From Hyperoplus lanceolatus (Eukaryota > Chordata > Actinopteri > Uranoscopiformes > Ammodytidae), in assembly GCA_026929865.2 (NCBI GenBank), contig CM049403.1, positions 24,908,501 through 24,972,500 of the forward strand: a stretch of DNA of 64,000 nt, in the 5' to 3' direction. Under the pieces are notes generated by a model, which was not told the origin of the DNA, did no database searches, and saw only the letters and a list, made by a program, of their open reading frames with translations. The translations under genes were made by a program, and so were the position numbers. Of this stretch, positions 45,771 to 56,846 are shown piece after piece; the first letter of the stretch is position 1, and each line of letters opens with the position of its first letter.

Positions 45771-46030
45771 GTCATTTGAGGGGGGGATTCTGTGGTGATC
45801 ACAGCTGGCTGCTGTGTGTGTTCCTCCTCCTCCTTCTGCCACTCCCCATGTCTCTCTCCATTCCACACCTGGTCTGCATCTGCAATCAACACACCTACAT
45901 CTACTCCTGTTTCCCCTGCAACGATTGCCAGATCGTACTACGCTCTACAGTGTATTCTGGACCACTGCCTCCCGCCTACCTAAGAAACAAAAGGGCCGTG
46001 TCCAGGTTAGTGATAACCCTCCCTGGAATC

Positions 46031-46080
46031 GTCTTGGTGGAAGGCCAAAGAGATTGTCTTGGTGGAAGGCCAAAGAGATT
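46031..46080 (+). repeat. 25-bp direct duplication
   Basis: GTCTTGGTGGAAGGCC then AAAGAGATT occurs twice in tandem, just right of the broken 3' LTR. Confidence 0.9.
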
Positions 46081-46383
46081 GGAAAAGGGAGGACGGATAA
46101 CCGGCAGGGCCGAGCACCATGAGATGACTGATCTGGATGGCTGGCCTCTTGCGTTATCACTCAGGCACGGTGCCTCACTCCAACCCCCGCGCCTCGGAGG
46201 CCGCAGCAATGGATTACTGCAGGGAGAGGCTAACAGCAACAAACTTCCACAGCAAACAAGTGTGCAAGTGTCGGAACGGTTTACTCCACTGATGCAAGTC
46301 CCTGGATTTCCCTCTGATGACCAAGATAGCATGGCGCCTTCACACAACAAGGTAAGGCCCGATAAGAGCCACAGAGAGAGCTA

Positions 46384-49300
46384 ACAACCGGGCCCCAACC
46401 AAGCTAACGACCAGGCCTGAAACCCTGATAGTTGGAGACTTTTCTGTTAGAGATATGAAAAGCATGTTTAGTGTTGATACCAAAGTACTCTGCTTTCCAA
46501 ATGATATGGTGTAGGACCTAGAAGAATCCTGGAAGTACAGCTGCACCGCCACAACTGTAAAGAACATCATTCTGCACATCGGATCAAATGATGTTGTAAA
46601 ACAAGTCTGATGTTGAAACAGGACTTCATGAATCTCCTGAACACGGTCAGCTCACTGAATGCTGAGGTGTTTATCAGTGGTCCTCTGCCACCAATCAGAA
46701 AGAGGACCTGAGCGATTCACTAGACTGTTAGCACTGAACACATGGCTCAAGCTGTGTGCCCTGACCACTCAGTGCATTTTATTGACAATTTCAATATTTT
46801 CTGGAACCGCAAACAGCTTTTTAAGACAGATGGACTTTGTCTAAATAAGGCTGGAGTCAAACTATTCACATCCAACGTGATGTACGTCCTACGTCACCAA
46901 TCTGTTCGTGCCAAGGACAAGGCCCAGGAGGAGAAGACAACACAGCGTAGCAGCAGCGCGAAAGGACAACTGCCGGCCCCAGATGACAGCTCAGACCAGG
47001 AGAGATATCAGGGCAAAGAAGGGAGGGGGGCTCCACCCATCCCGTCTCCTGGACCACGCAGGTCAACACCAAGCCGACCTCTCTCTCCTTGTTTCTCTCC
47101 TACAACCACCCTTTCTCCATCCTCTCCTGATCTGGGATTTAAAGAAATCATATGTACCCCCAGCAGTCAACGTCCCCCTCAACTCGCCAATCTAAGCCAC
47201 AGTGCCCGGCTCTTCACCCCTCCACGCACACTCCCTCCGATCCCACCGCGACGTCATCATCATCAGGCTAGGGAGACTGATGATGTCAGCACTTGTTGAT
47301 ATGTGCCAGACGCCTTCTGGATTGCGCCTACGACTCACAGGATAAGCTGGGGCCCTGTTTCTCAAGTGTATCTCAAGTAACAGGAAACTCTTAAATCCTG
47401 TAAATGTATCAAAAATCTGATAAGCATTCCTCTTCAGCCACAGTGTGCTGAAATAAATCGGGCTGACAATGCTTCGAACTTACACTAAATTTAACTTTAT
47501 TAAACATCAGATCCTTGGCAGGTAAAACATTTTTAATTAATGATCTTATTACTAGGCACAATCTTAATTTTATGTTTTAACTGAAACTTGGTTAGACAAG
47601 ATAACAGCTCGTGTTCTTATAGAGTCCGCCCCATAAATTACAATTTTGTGAGTGAATCCAGAGTGCATAAAAAGGAGGGAGGTTGCTATTCTGTTTAAGA
47701 ATCTCTACAATGCAAAAAAGATGTCTTATGGAAATTTTGATTCATTTGAGTACTGTGGCTCTACAGTTAAATTCAGCCTCTAGAGCTATTTTCATCAATA
47801 TCTACCGGCCACCACAATACAATGCAAGCTTTTGATGAATTTACTGAACTGCTGTCTGTAATCTGTACTGAGTTTGACTGTGTATTAATCGTCGGAGATT
47901 TCAATATTCATACTGACAAACCAGAGGACAGATGTGCAAAAGAACTGTGCTGTGTCCTTGACAACTTTGGACTAAATCAGCATGTTGACAAACCAACTCA
48001 TAACAAAGGGCACACGCTGGACCTTATCATTTCCAGAGAATGAACATTTCAGACATAACAGTGGCAGATATGGGTCCCCCTCTCAGACCATTCCTGTTAT
48101 TTTTGAGAGTACAATGTCTGTTCACACAATTGATCAGTCAAAAGTAATCAAAAGCGGTATATTACAGAAAATACCAGTGAAACATTCATTCAAGCATTTT
48201 CTTCGATACCACCCCCCTCCCCTGTAACTCAGTTAAGGAGCTCTTAGACAACGTTAACGGCAAACTTACAAGTGTTATAGGTACTACTCGCCCACTAAGA
48301 TGAAGGTTGTCTCTGGTAAGAAAAGATCTCCTTGGAGAAATGCCCATGAGTCAGAATAGAAGAAGAAGAGAGTGCCGTAAAGCAGAACGCAGGTGGCGAA
48401 AAACAAATCTCAGGTTCATTATGACATTTTCAAAGAGAAACTGTGCACGTTTAACTCAGAACACGAAATGCAAAGGCATTCTTTCTTTTCTGACATCATC
48501 ACCAAAAACAACAACAGTACGTGCCCTGTTTGCTACTGTCGACAGATTAACAAACCCTCCTATGCCAGTAAGCGTCCCGAGCATCTTTCCAGACCTGCAA
48601 TGAATTTGCCTCCTTCTTTACTGAAAAATTCACAAAATTAGACAAGCTGTCACTACATCAATACAAGTTCAACATATGTGTTCCCTCTTAAAATCAATTC
48701 AAATGCAATGACAGAATTTTATCTTATAAACCACAAAAACCTGGAGGACATTACACAACTTACCTAGACTCCTCATCCTGTTGCCTTGACATTCTGCCTA
48801 GGCTTCTTTAAAACTGTTTTAGCTGTATGGCCTCAGATGTTCTACAAATTGTCAATATGTCCCTTCAGACAAGTGTATTCCCACAGGCCCCTGAAAACAG
48901 CAGTCATCAAGCCCTCTTAAAAAAGAACAATCTAGATACATCACTCATGAAAAATTATAGGCCCATATCTAACCACCATTTTTAAGTAAAATCATTGAAA
49001 AAGCTGTTTATCAACAATAAATAACTACTTAGCAATGAATAACTGCTTTGATGTCTTCCAGTCAGGATTCGACAACACCACAGTACTGAGACTGCTCTGG
49101 TTAAGGTCCTCAATGACATCCATTTAAACACAGACATTGGCAAAAGTTCTGTCTTAGTTTTACTGGATCTCAGTGCCGCTTTTTGACACAGTTGACCACA
49201 GCATATTACTAGATCGACTAGCAAGCTGGGTTGGACTTTCGGGAACTGTACTAAGCTGGTTTGAATCCTACTTAAAGTAGAGACACTATGTGTCAATAAG

Positions 49301-50200
49301 GCAATTTCACATCTGACGGACAAATATTACATGCGGTCCCCCAGGTTCCATTCTTGGCCCTCTTCTATTTAACATCTACATGCTCCCACTAGCTCAGATT
49401 ATGAATAAGAACAAATTATGCTACCATAATTATGCAGACGACACACAAATTTACATAACCATATCACCAGGAGACTACAGTCCAATACAGGCACTGAGTA
49501 AGTGCATTGAACAAATCAATGATTGGATGTGCCAAAATTTCCTTCAATTAAACAACGATAAAACTGAAGTAATTGTCTTTGGTGCCAAAGATGAACAATT
49601 AAAAGTCAGCGCACAGCTTACATCCATTATGTTAGAAACTACACCCCAAGCCAGAAATCTTGGTGTTGTTGTAGACTCTGACTTGAATTTCAAGAAACAC
49701 ATAAAATCAATCAATAAATCAGCCTACTACCACCTAAAAAACATATCAAGAATTAAAGGGCTTATGTCTCAGCAAGATTTAGAAAAACAGTGTACCACAT
49801 TTATCTTTAGTAGACTTGACTACTGTAACAGTGTCCTTGCTATTTAAAAATCAGACAGCTTCAAAGCTAATTCAGAACGCTGCTGCTGGAGTCCTCACTA
49901 GGACCAAAGGTGGATGCATTACCTGATTCCTGAGGTCTTTACATTGGCTTCCAGTCACTCAAAATTGATTTCAAAATTCTGATGTTGGTTTATAAAGCAC
50001 TAAATGGTTTAGGGCCAAAATACATTACTGATATGCTGATAAGTTATGAACCGTCCAGAGCCCTTAGGTACGTCTGGGACAGTCTGCAGTCCCTAGAGTT
50101 AGGACTAAACGGAGAAGCGCTTTTAGTTTTATGCACAACAATCTGGAACAAACTCCCAGAGAACTTGAGGTCTGCTGAAATACTTTTGCACCAAATATAG
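46384..50200 (+). mobile_element. L2/CR1-type LINE, heavily mutated
   Basis: Two regions. The first (46,420-47,300) resembles the esterase-like ORF1 of this LINE group (ETLIVGDFSVRD at the start, LLALNTWLK, HFIDNFNIFWNRKQLFKTDG). The second has endonuclease signatures (VLIVGDFNIHTDKPEDR, THNKGHTLDLII, 47,880-48,040) and reverse transcriptase (YADDTQIYITISPGDYSPIQ, 49,430-49,500; LGVVVDSDLNFKKHI, 49,655) with a C-terminal segment (VYKALNGLGPKYITDMLI, 49,985). Many stops and frameshifts; inactive. No target duplication identified. Confidence 0.82.
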
Positions 50201-51305
50201 CAGCTGGACGTGGTGCAAATCTACCTGCAAAAAATCCACTGCTGAGACTTGCAGGAGCAGATTCGAGCAGAGAAAACCCTCAGTTTAGAGTTGTAGGAAC
50301 AGATTCGAGCAGTTGTATCGATGGATTTGTGCTCGCTCATTAAAATGCTGTGCTCGATATCATTTTATTTGAGAGGACATTTTTCACAGATGTGCAACTT
50401 CTGATGCGTTAGTTCACATTTGGGTTTACGAATGCACACATTTTGGGCATGTTCTCACATTATGAAACACGGGTGTGCAAATGTGTTTTGCACCAACTGT
50501 GCTGCAATGATTGTAGCAAAAGTGTCAAGCGCATGACTCTTTGAAGTTGCGATGCACAGGATAGGATTTGTGCACCCGTAACAACGATTTGTGAACTCAT
50601 AGCCCCTATTGTGTGTCCACAATGGTAGAAAAAATATTTACGACTTCAAATTTACTGTTACACATTTGTGACTTTGGAGCACACATGCAAAACAAATATT
50701 TACGACTTCAAATCTACTGTCACACATTTGTCACTTCAGTTTACGCATTCGAAATCTGCAGTTGCATGTGCTAAAGACTTATGCTACAATAATACCTTCA
50801 TAGTCCAAGTTCATTCTTGGACTGTGAAAATATAGAGGAGAACAGGGTTATATGTCACGCGGGTTGGTTGTCACATTTGTTATATCTCGGCAGCAGAAGG
50901 CGCTGTCTCTGACATTTTGGTATGGACATTTCCAGAATTGGGATCAGAGGTCACCTACATAGTCCTCTTTGGAGTTAGACAGCTACATTTGAGGTGAGAG
51001 GACGTTTTCTGTTTGTCATGTCAAATTGAAAACATTTAGCTCCTCAGTATTTTTCTTCTAGGCTTTTACACTCTGGGTTTATAACAAAAAGCACTTTTTA
51101 CCCTTGACAAGTGTGAAGGGAAAGCTATAGTTTAGATTATAGTTTAGTTTAGTTGTTAGCTAGCTAACTAGTTGTTAGATGGTTGTAAGCCTTGATGCTA
51201 GCAAGACATTCCAGTTGGGGTTGGTCGTCACATTTTCTTTGGGATAGGTTGTCACATGTTATCCAAAGGCAGCAGCCAGGAAAGGAACCCAAAAAACGAA
51301 AGAAA
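50201..51305. other. Repeat-derived non-coding stretch
   Basis: Contains two near-copies of AAATATTTACGACTTCAAAT (50,632 and 50,693) about 61 bp apart, and other repeat-like text (GTTGGTTGTCACATTTG at 50,863 and GGTTGTCACATG at 51,247). No gene recognised. Confidence 0.4.
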
Positions 51306-51610
51306 ATGTCAAGCTGTATCCTCACTGACACTCAAGAGAAGGAGAGAATAAAGCAGGAAAAGGAAGCTAGCATGCAAAAGAAAACAAGTGCAACAAAATC
51401 AAAACGACCCAATGCATCCCAATCTTGACCAGCTGCCAAGTCTACTGCACCCCAGTGTACTCCATCCCAGCTGGGGAAGAAGAAACAGAAGAGAAAGAGA
51501 CAGAAGGAGGAGTCTTCATCAGATGAATAGGATAGTTTTTGTTTGGTTTGTAAGGAAGCTGTTCACGGAAGGTATGGGACCAAAGAAAGAAGTCAAGACC
51601 AAATCTTATT
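51306..51610 (+). pseudogene. Possible pogo-like transposase tail
   Basis: A Lys/Glu-rich segment (TDTQEKERIKQEKEASMQKK) is followed after a stop by KKKQKRKRQKEE and CLVC-containing sequence (SFCLVCKEAVHGRYGTK). Such a basic region ending in a small zinc-binding patch occurs at the C-terminus of some fish pogo-like transposases. Weak, short and interrupted. Confidence 0.35.
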
Positions 51611-51612
51611 AG

Positions 51613-52663
51613 TCAGATTGTCTTTCTTCTCACTGTTGTGATCTCAACTCTGCAGCCTATCGATTTTAAAAACACACTGCGGACGATAGTGGATATTGAC
51701 TCCATTTAAATTGACTGTGCACACATGGAGAAGACTTTTTGTGAGGAGGGCTCAAAGTGCTTCACATTGATTTCTTCATTGATGGACTGCTCCATTGATT
51801 TTTTATCTTAACAAAAGCAAGGTCACAAGTCAGGCCACCAGAACCCCTTCATGTGTCCTCCGCAAGAGGATGTTTCTGTTCGAAGCCTGATATTTCGGCT
51901 TCCTCTTAGATCAGACTCACCTCAAGCTGCGAGGAAAACATTTGTCAACACTCAACACAACTGAGAAATACCAGTTGGATAAATAAGATGTAAAGCAATT
52001 CAAGGCATCTGCTAGGTGTAAGTAAGATGTAAGGCTGTGAGCAGAAAAGGTGTCAAACTGCTGATGAGGTGTTTATTACAGGATTTTATTATCATGGGAA
52101 TCCTGGACTTCTTTTCTACATGTTCGATAAAACTGGCAGATCTGTTTTTCATTTCAACTATTTTGAGATGGTAAGTTGGGTTAAAAGTGGGAAACTGCAT
52201 AGGGCCCAAGATTGCCTGGGGGACCTCAGGTTTACTTTAGTTTTTGTAGTGAAATATGCTGTAAGTGTGTTTGGAACTATTAGAATATAGACAAAAACAA
52301 CCACTTTATCTCAATTAGTTTGAACTGTATTCTGGGGCCCACACCTTTAAAAAAAAAAGTAATACGAGGGGAATCTGTATGTACTCCATCTTGAGGTTCT
52401 GTGTTGAAGAACATTGCTTTGTCAAGATGTAGTTTTAAGACTGAATATTTGAACTTATATTCAGATCTTCCCACACTGTGTTGAATCGGATCAGCGTACG
52501 GAAACCTTGGGCATTGTTGTAGTTCAGCATTGGAACACTGCACACAAACACATAGATGGGGATTAAAATGGGCCCAGAAAATATATTTTTTAAAGTATTT
52601 TTTATCTTGAGTAGATATCACAATGGTCATTCATGTAAACATTTTTGTGATCTACAGTAATTA
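51613..52663. other. Non-coding, nothing recognised
   Basis: AT-rich intergenic sequence without repeats I can name. Confidence 0.35.
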
Positions 52664-52664
52664 A

Positions 52665-52761
<97 letters not shown>

Positions 52762-52788
52762 GTAGTAGTAGTAGTAGTAGTAATAATA
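52664..52788. repeat. (ATT)n microsatellite
   Basis: More than 30 ATT/TTA units ending in AGTAGTAGTAGTAGTAG. Polyasparagine frames on the minus strand are artefacts. Confidence 0.95.
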
Positions 52789-53773
52789 TTACTACACATG
52801 TATGCACACATCATGGAAAAATACTTCCCATACCTCTCCCATTATGCACTACTGGTACTCAGAGGAGATCTTACTGTGATTAAAGAAAGCATTTTTAGAT
52901 AGCTGGAAGAAGACAAAATATTTACTAAAAGTTTGAAGCATATCACTAAATATTTTTGCACTATAATGTACATTTTCTCCCTTTTGTTATGCAAATTCAC
53001 ATTCATTGCTTATTTGTGTTGCACATAAGTACACCACTTATTTGAATCTTTCCTACAAGCATCTACTTCTGCCTCTATAATTATTGCTCTTTTGCTCATG
53101 TTCATATGTCCATTATCTTATAGTTATATTTCATTAATGTTAATATTTTTCTGCAACTGACTTTATGTAACATGATTTCAAACTTAAATGCTGCTGCAAT
53201 GTTGCAGATATTTCGCCTTCCCTTATTTTCTATATATAAGCTCTATATATATATTTAAATTCACACTTCTACTCCATGATTCTGGTTGGAATTGTGAGTT
53301 GCATTTCCTTCTTTGGCGAGTGGGTGTTTGAGTTTTAACTTGGAGGTAAAAGCTCAAATTGAATAACCTGCAGCATTATACTAAGACATCTTGGTAACAA
53401 ATGCATGCACATACATTTGCAAAGGTAGGTACAAAGGTAGGACCCTAACCCTAGTTGCACGACTATTACCTTTATTCGCTATTAATATTTTCTGTCAATT
53501 GTATGGGTGGACTAAGCACTTGACTCTGCAATACAATATATGAGGGGAAGATATGCGGGAAAGACCAAATTGTTGCTATATTAGACTATCCATCGGTGCA
53601 GCTGCAGCTATTTTTAGCCCGGACCTAGATCAGCTCTCACTGCAGACACTGTGAGGGGAAATCACCAGCGCTGTTTTGCTGCTGTCTTCACCCAACCATT
53701 GAACTGACATTTCACTCCAGCAAATTAAAGCAGGAGAAGAACACACAGCAGAATATAGGCTTACGTTTACTGC

Positions 53774-53775
<2 letters not shown>
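52789..53775. other. Upstream region of adcy1, nothing recognised
   Basis: AT-rich sequence 0.6-1.6 kb upstream of the adcy1 start. No TATA box or gene could be assigned with confidence. Confidence 0.35.

Positions 53776-53854
<79 letters not shown>
53776..53854. repeat. (TG)n microsatellite upstream of adcy1
   Basis: About 38 TG units, about 0.6 kb upstream of the adcy1 start codon. Confidence 0.95.
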
Positions 53855-53861
53855 AGCTGGG

Positions 53862-53876
53862 AGGGAGGGAGAGAGG

Positions 53877-53946
<70 letters not shown>
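53862..53946. repeat. (GA)n microsatellite upstream of adcy1
   Basis: GA-rich array starting GGGAGGGAGGGAGAG and continuing as about 30 GA units, only a few bases after the TG array. Confidence 0.95.
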
Positions 53947-53947
<1 letters not shown>

Positions 53948-54110
53948 TGAATTCAGGAAAGATTTTGCCAAATTATTTTTAGGTGACATTGGTTGCTCGT
54001 CTTGCCTCGTGGTGAGGTGTTTTGAACCTCACCGGCCAAGGGTGATCCTTTTAATGAGTCCTGTTGGAGCGCAAGATCACTGGTAACTGTCTGTGGCACG
54101 GCAGGTGGTC

Positions 54111-54111
54111 C

Positions 54112-54196
<85 letters not shown>
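54111..54196. repeat. Second (GA)n microsatellite, probable adcy1 promoter or 5' UTR
   Basis: About 38 GA units, 242 bp upstream of the likely adcy1 start codon at 54,438. The sequence after it becomes GC-rich, as at a vertebrate promoter. GA arrays can bind GAGA-type factors or form triplex DNA; any role here is inference. Confidence 0.93.
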
Positions 54197-54197
<1 letters not shown>

Positions 54198-54437
54198 CAG
54201 ACGTGCTGCACGTTGGTCGGGCTACTTTTCTGACGACACACCAACAATCGTCAACCTGTGGATAGGGCGCGTGCGGGCGGTGCTCTGTTGTCTCCACTGC
54301 CACCCTCTCCCCTCTCCGACACAGAGCCCGACATCCATCCATCCAGGACGCATGAACTGGAGGAGGGTGCCGGTTCGATTCCCCGACCGAGGAGACGAAC
54401 CGAAAAGTTGAGGGGGTCGCGCGCCATTACCCGCTTC

Positions 54438-55052
54438 ATGAATGGCCGGAACATGGAGGAGATGCCAATCAAAAGAGTCAAGACCCGGCGGAGGAAGGGT
54501 CACTGCCCGGTCGGTGCGCCCCTTGGCGCCATCACCTGCGAGGACGAGTTCAACAGCCAGGAGCTGGAGGCTCTGTTCCAGAGCTACAACCTGAAGCTGG
54601 AGCAGACCGCCACCCTCAAAGCGCTGGCGGTGCTCATCATGGCCGCGTCGTCGCTGTCCCTGGTGGAGCTCCTGTCCAGCCCGCGGCTCACCTTGTCCAA
54701 GGGTTCCTACCCGGTGCACTGCGTGGTGTTCCTGTCGCTCTTCATCGTCACCAACGTCAAATACCTGCAGGTGACGCAGCTGCAGCAGATAGCGAAGCTG
54801 GCCCTGCTGTTCAGCTTCACCTTTGCGCTGCTCTGCTGCCCGTTCCCGCTGGCGCTGGGCACGTCGGAGCCGGTGAGCGCCGGTGCACCTGAGCAAGGCG
54901 TGTGGCAGCTCATGCTGGTAACCCTCGTGGCTTACGTGCTGCTGCCGGTGCGGACGCTACTGGCCGTGCTGTTCGGGGTGATGCTGGCTACGTCCCACTT
55001 CATTGTCATAGCGACGTCGGTCACGGGAAGGAAACAGAGGCTGTGGAGACCG
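54438..55052 (+). CDS. adcy1: adcy1 exon 1: N-terminus and first membrane cassette
   Basis: First coding exon of adenylate cyclase type 1. After a basic N-terminus (IKRVKTRRRKGHC) comes CEDEFNSQELEALFQSYNLK, then LEQTATLKALAVL, the diagnostic N-terminal block of ADCY1. Hydrophobic helices of the first cassette follow, including VHCVVFLSLFIVTNVKYLQV, LALLFSFTFALLCCPF and GVWQLMLVTLVAYVLLPVRT. Two candidate starts are in frame: 54,438 (weak context) and 54,453 (A at -3, G at +4), which may be the real one. The frame is open further upstream without an ATG. Ends RLWRP at donor GTAAGT, phase 0. The exon is GC-rich, unlike its surroundings. It is on the opposite strand to the adcy1 exons at 1-15 kb. 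Confidence 0.95.
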
Positions 55053-56379
55053 GTAAGTGCTGCACCTGGCTGCACCCCGGTCAGCTCTTCAGTCACTCAA
55101 CCAACTGTATTGCTTTATGCTTAGATAACAGTTCTCTTAACACCAGTATACTGTCCTTGTAGCAGTATACTGTAGTTGCTCCCAGCTGGATTAAGTTACT
55201 CTATGAATGTAAAGTTGTGCGGAAAAACAACATACTTATTCAATAGAATTTACCTGAAGAGGAAATGGTTAAAAACAGTCTCAGTTATCGATTTTAGCTC
55301 CAGGATAATGTGGTTGACAAATGGGAAACGAGCAGAAAGTTTTACTTTTGCGCACCACTGTAATAAAGCAGAGGAGGAGCTGTCCAGCTGCTGGTGCTGA
55401 AGCTAGGACGAATACACAGCGTATTGTTGGTAACTGACTGGTCCAGGTGCTAATCTAAGTATTTAAGATGTGAGTTCCCCTTTTAAAAATATTTTTAAAT
55501 GTGGTGTATTTCATATTCCTGGATCTAATGAAGCACTGGTTGCCAATCTCTTTGGCTTGTGGCCTCCTAACATATAACGACCCCTCCTAGATCACAGATG
55601 TCTTTTTCTTTTGTGTGTGCTTACTCATGATGCCTTATCTTAGCCCCCAGGTTGGGAACCTCCACTATGAGACACAAAGATTCCCGTGATTATTATGAGT
55701 AATGCATTAAATCAGGGGCGACTAACATTTGGCGGTTCATTTTAAAAAAAGAAATCTGCACTTATAACCCTTCACTTTGGCAGGATAAAAATTGCAGAGA
55801 ACAGCTTTAAAAATGTAACTTACATATAATATACACATAACTTTGTGGAGAAGAAAGGTTTGTTTTGCAACCCTTAGGTGGGGGCCCAGACCTCTCTGCC
55901 GGGAACCGCAGCTCTGTAGCCAAAAGCAAGTTTGTGCTTTATTTAGTTATAGCATGAACTGAATTGAAGTCTTGTTTTGTGTTTTCAATAAAAAAGAGAA
56001 CATGTATCATCCATCTGGCTGTGCTGGATTAGTGGTTGTTTTGACCTTTAACCTCTGACCTTTTAGGCCCAAAGTTCATCATCCAAATGAAGTATTCATC
56101 CCGATCAATAGTCATTAACCAATAATGCACTTTGGCTACTCTGCTGTTCTCTAAGTCGCACCAAGGATTCATGTTGTAATCAATGTGTTGACCTTGATTT
56201 CCGCAGTTCAATCTGTCCAAAGGATTAATCAAGGATTGTGAAGTCTAATCCAGCCAGGATGTATGATTGCACACAGAAACGCACATATGGACACGTGTGT
56301 TCCTTCGGGCTCACATGCAAATACAGTTATGTAGCAGCTGCCGGCCTTGTTTGGCATGTCTGTTCTTGTTTGTGTGCAG
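55053..56379. other. adcy1 intron 1
   Basis: Intron of 1.3 kb with clean donor GTAAGT and acceptor TGTGCAG. No nested feature recognised. Confidence 0.6.
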
Positions 56380-56529
56380 CTGGTGGCCAATGCAGTGCTG
56401 TTCACCGGCGTCAACTTGTCCGGGGTGTTTGTGAGGATTCTCACCGAGCGCACCCAGAGGAAAGTCTTCCTGCAGGCCCGCAACTGTATCGAAGACAGGC
56501 TGAAGCTGGAGGATGAGAATGAGAAACAG
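56380..56529 (+). CDS. adcy1: adcy1 exon 2: last helix of cassette 1 and C1 linker
   Basis: Fifty codons, LVANAVLFTGVNLSGVFVRI then LTERTQRKVFLQARNCIEDR and LKLEDENEKQ. It carries the last helix of the first membrane cassette and the linker into the first catalytic domain, with the conserved RILTERxQRKxFLQAR segment. Acceptor GTGCAG, donor GTAAGG, phase 0 at both ends; joins exon 1 (RLWRP) and exon 3 (ERLLMSLLP). Confidence 0.95.
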
Positions 56530-56547
56530 GTAAGGAGTGAATTAGCG

Positions 56548-56760
56548 AGCACACACACACACACACACACAAACATCATTGTACTTCTGTATTTGTGAGG
56601 ACACTAACCCTAACCTAAACCTAATGCTAACTTAAACCTTAAAACCTAGTTTTAACCCTAAAACAGGGCTTTGAAAAAGTTAGGACTAGGAACAATGTCC
56701 TCACTTTCCAAAAATGTCCTCACTTCGATGGTTAAAAGCTATAACTGGTTTACACAAAAA
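56548..56760. repeat. Short CA array and CTAACCCTAACC-type repeat
   Basis: A short CA array (56,550-56,571) leads to GTGAGGACACTAACCCTAAC and a mirror-like end TGTCCTCACTTTCC with TGTCCTCAC twice (56,696-56,726). This is a familiar interspersed repeat of fish introns; the CTAACCCTAA text is not telomeric. Confidence 0.6.
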
Positions 56761-56772
56761 ATCCTTTACTAG

Positions 56773-56777
56773 TACAC

Positions 56778-56842
<65 letters not shown>
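56773..56842. repeat. (CA)n microsatellite in adcy1 intron 2
   Basis: About 33 CA units. Confidence 0.95.

Positions 56843-56846
<4 letters not shown>

Larger units (their letters stand above)
37394..45981 (+). mobile_element. Chromodomain Ty3/gypsy LTR retrotransposon, disrupted
   Basis: The 5' LTR (37,394-37,693) starts TGTGGTGATCACAGCTGG and ends CGTAACA. A partial 3' LTR starts at 45,791 with the same sequence after a purine tract (GAGGGGGGGATTC) and breaks off at 45,981. Between them: gag, zinc knuckle, protease, reverse transcriptase, a junction with missing RNase H and integrase N-terminus, the integrase core and a chromodomain. The order and C-terminal chromodomain are those of vertebrate chromoviruses of the Sushi type. 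A second LTR element (40,302-44,675) is inserted within it. Multiple stops, frameshifts and a deletion make it inactive. Confidence 0.92.

Noticed and set aside
52602-52814. Polyasparagine frame
   Set aside because: Product of the ATT microsatellite.
54258-54437. Upstream extension of the adcy1 frame
   Set aside because: It opens with GTG rather than ATG and has no similarity to the ADCY1 N-terminus; most likely 5' UTR.
54222-54896. 224-codon minus-strand frame opposite adcy1 exon 1
   Set aside because: Antisense shadow of a GC-rich coding exon; no domain, no splice structure.
56600-56660. Telomere-like CTAACCCTAACC text
   Set aside because: Only a few degenerate units within an interspersed intronic repeat, not a telomeric array.
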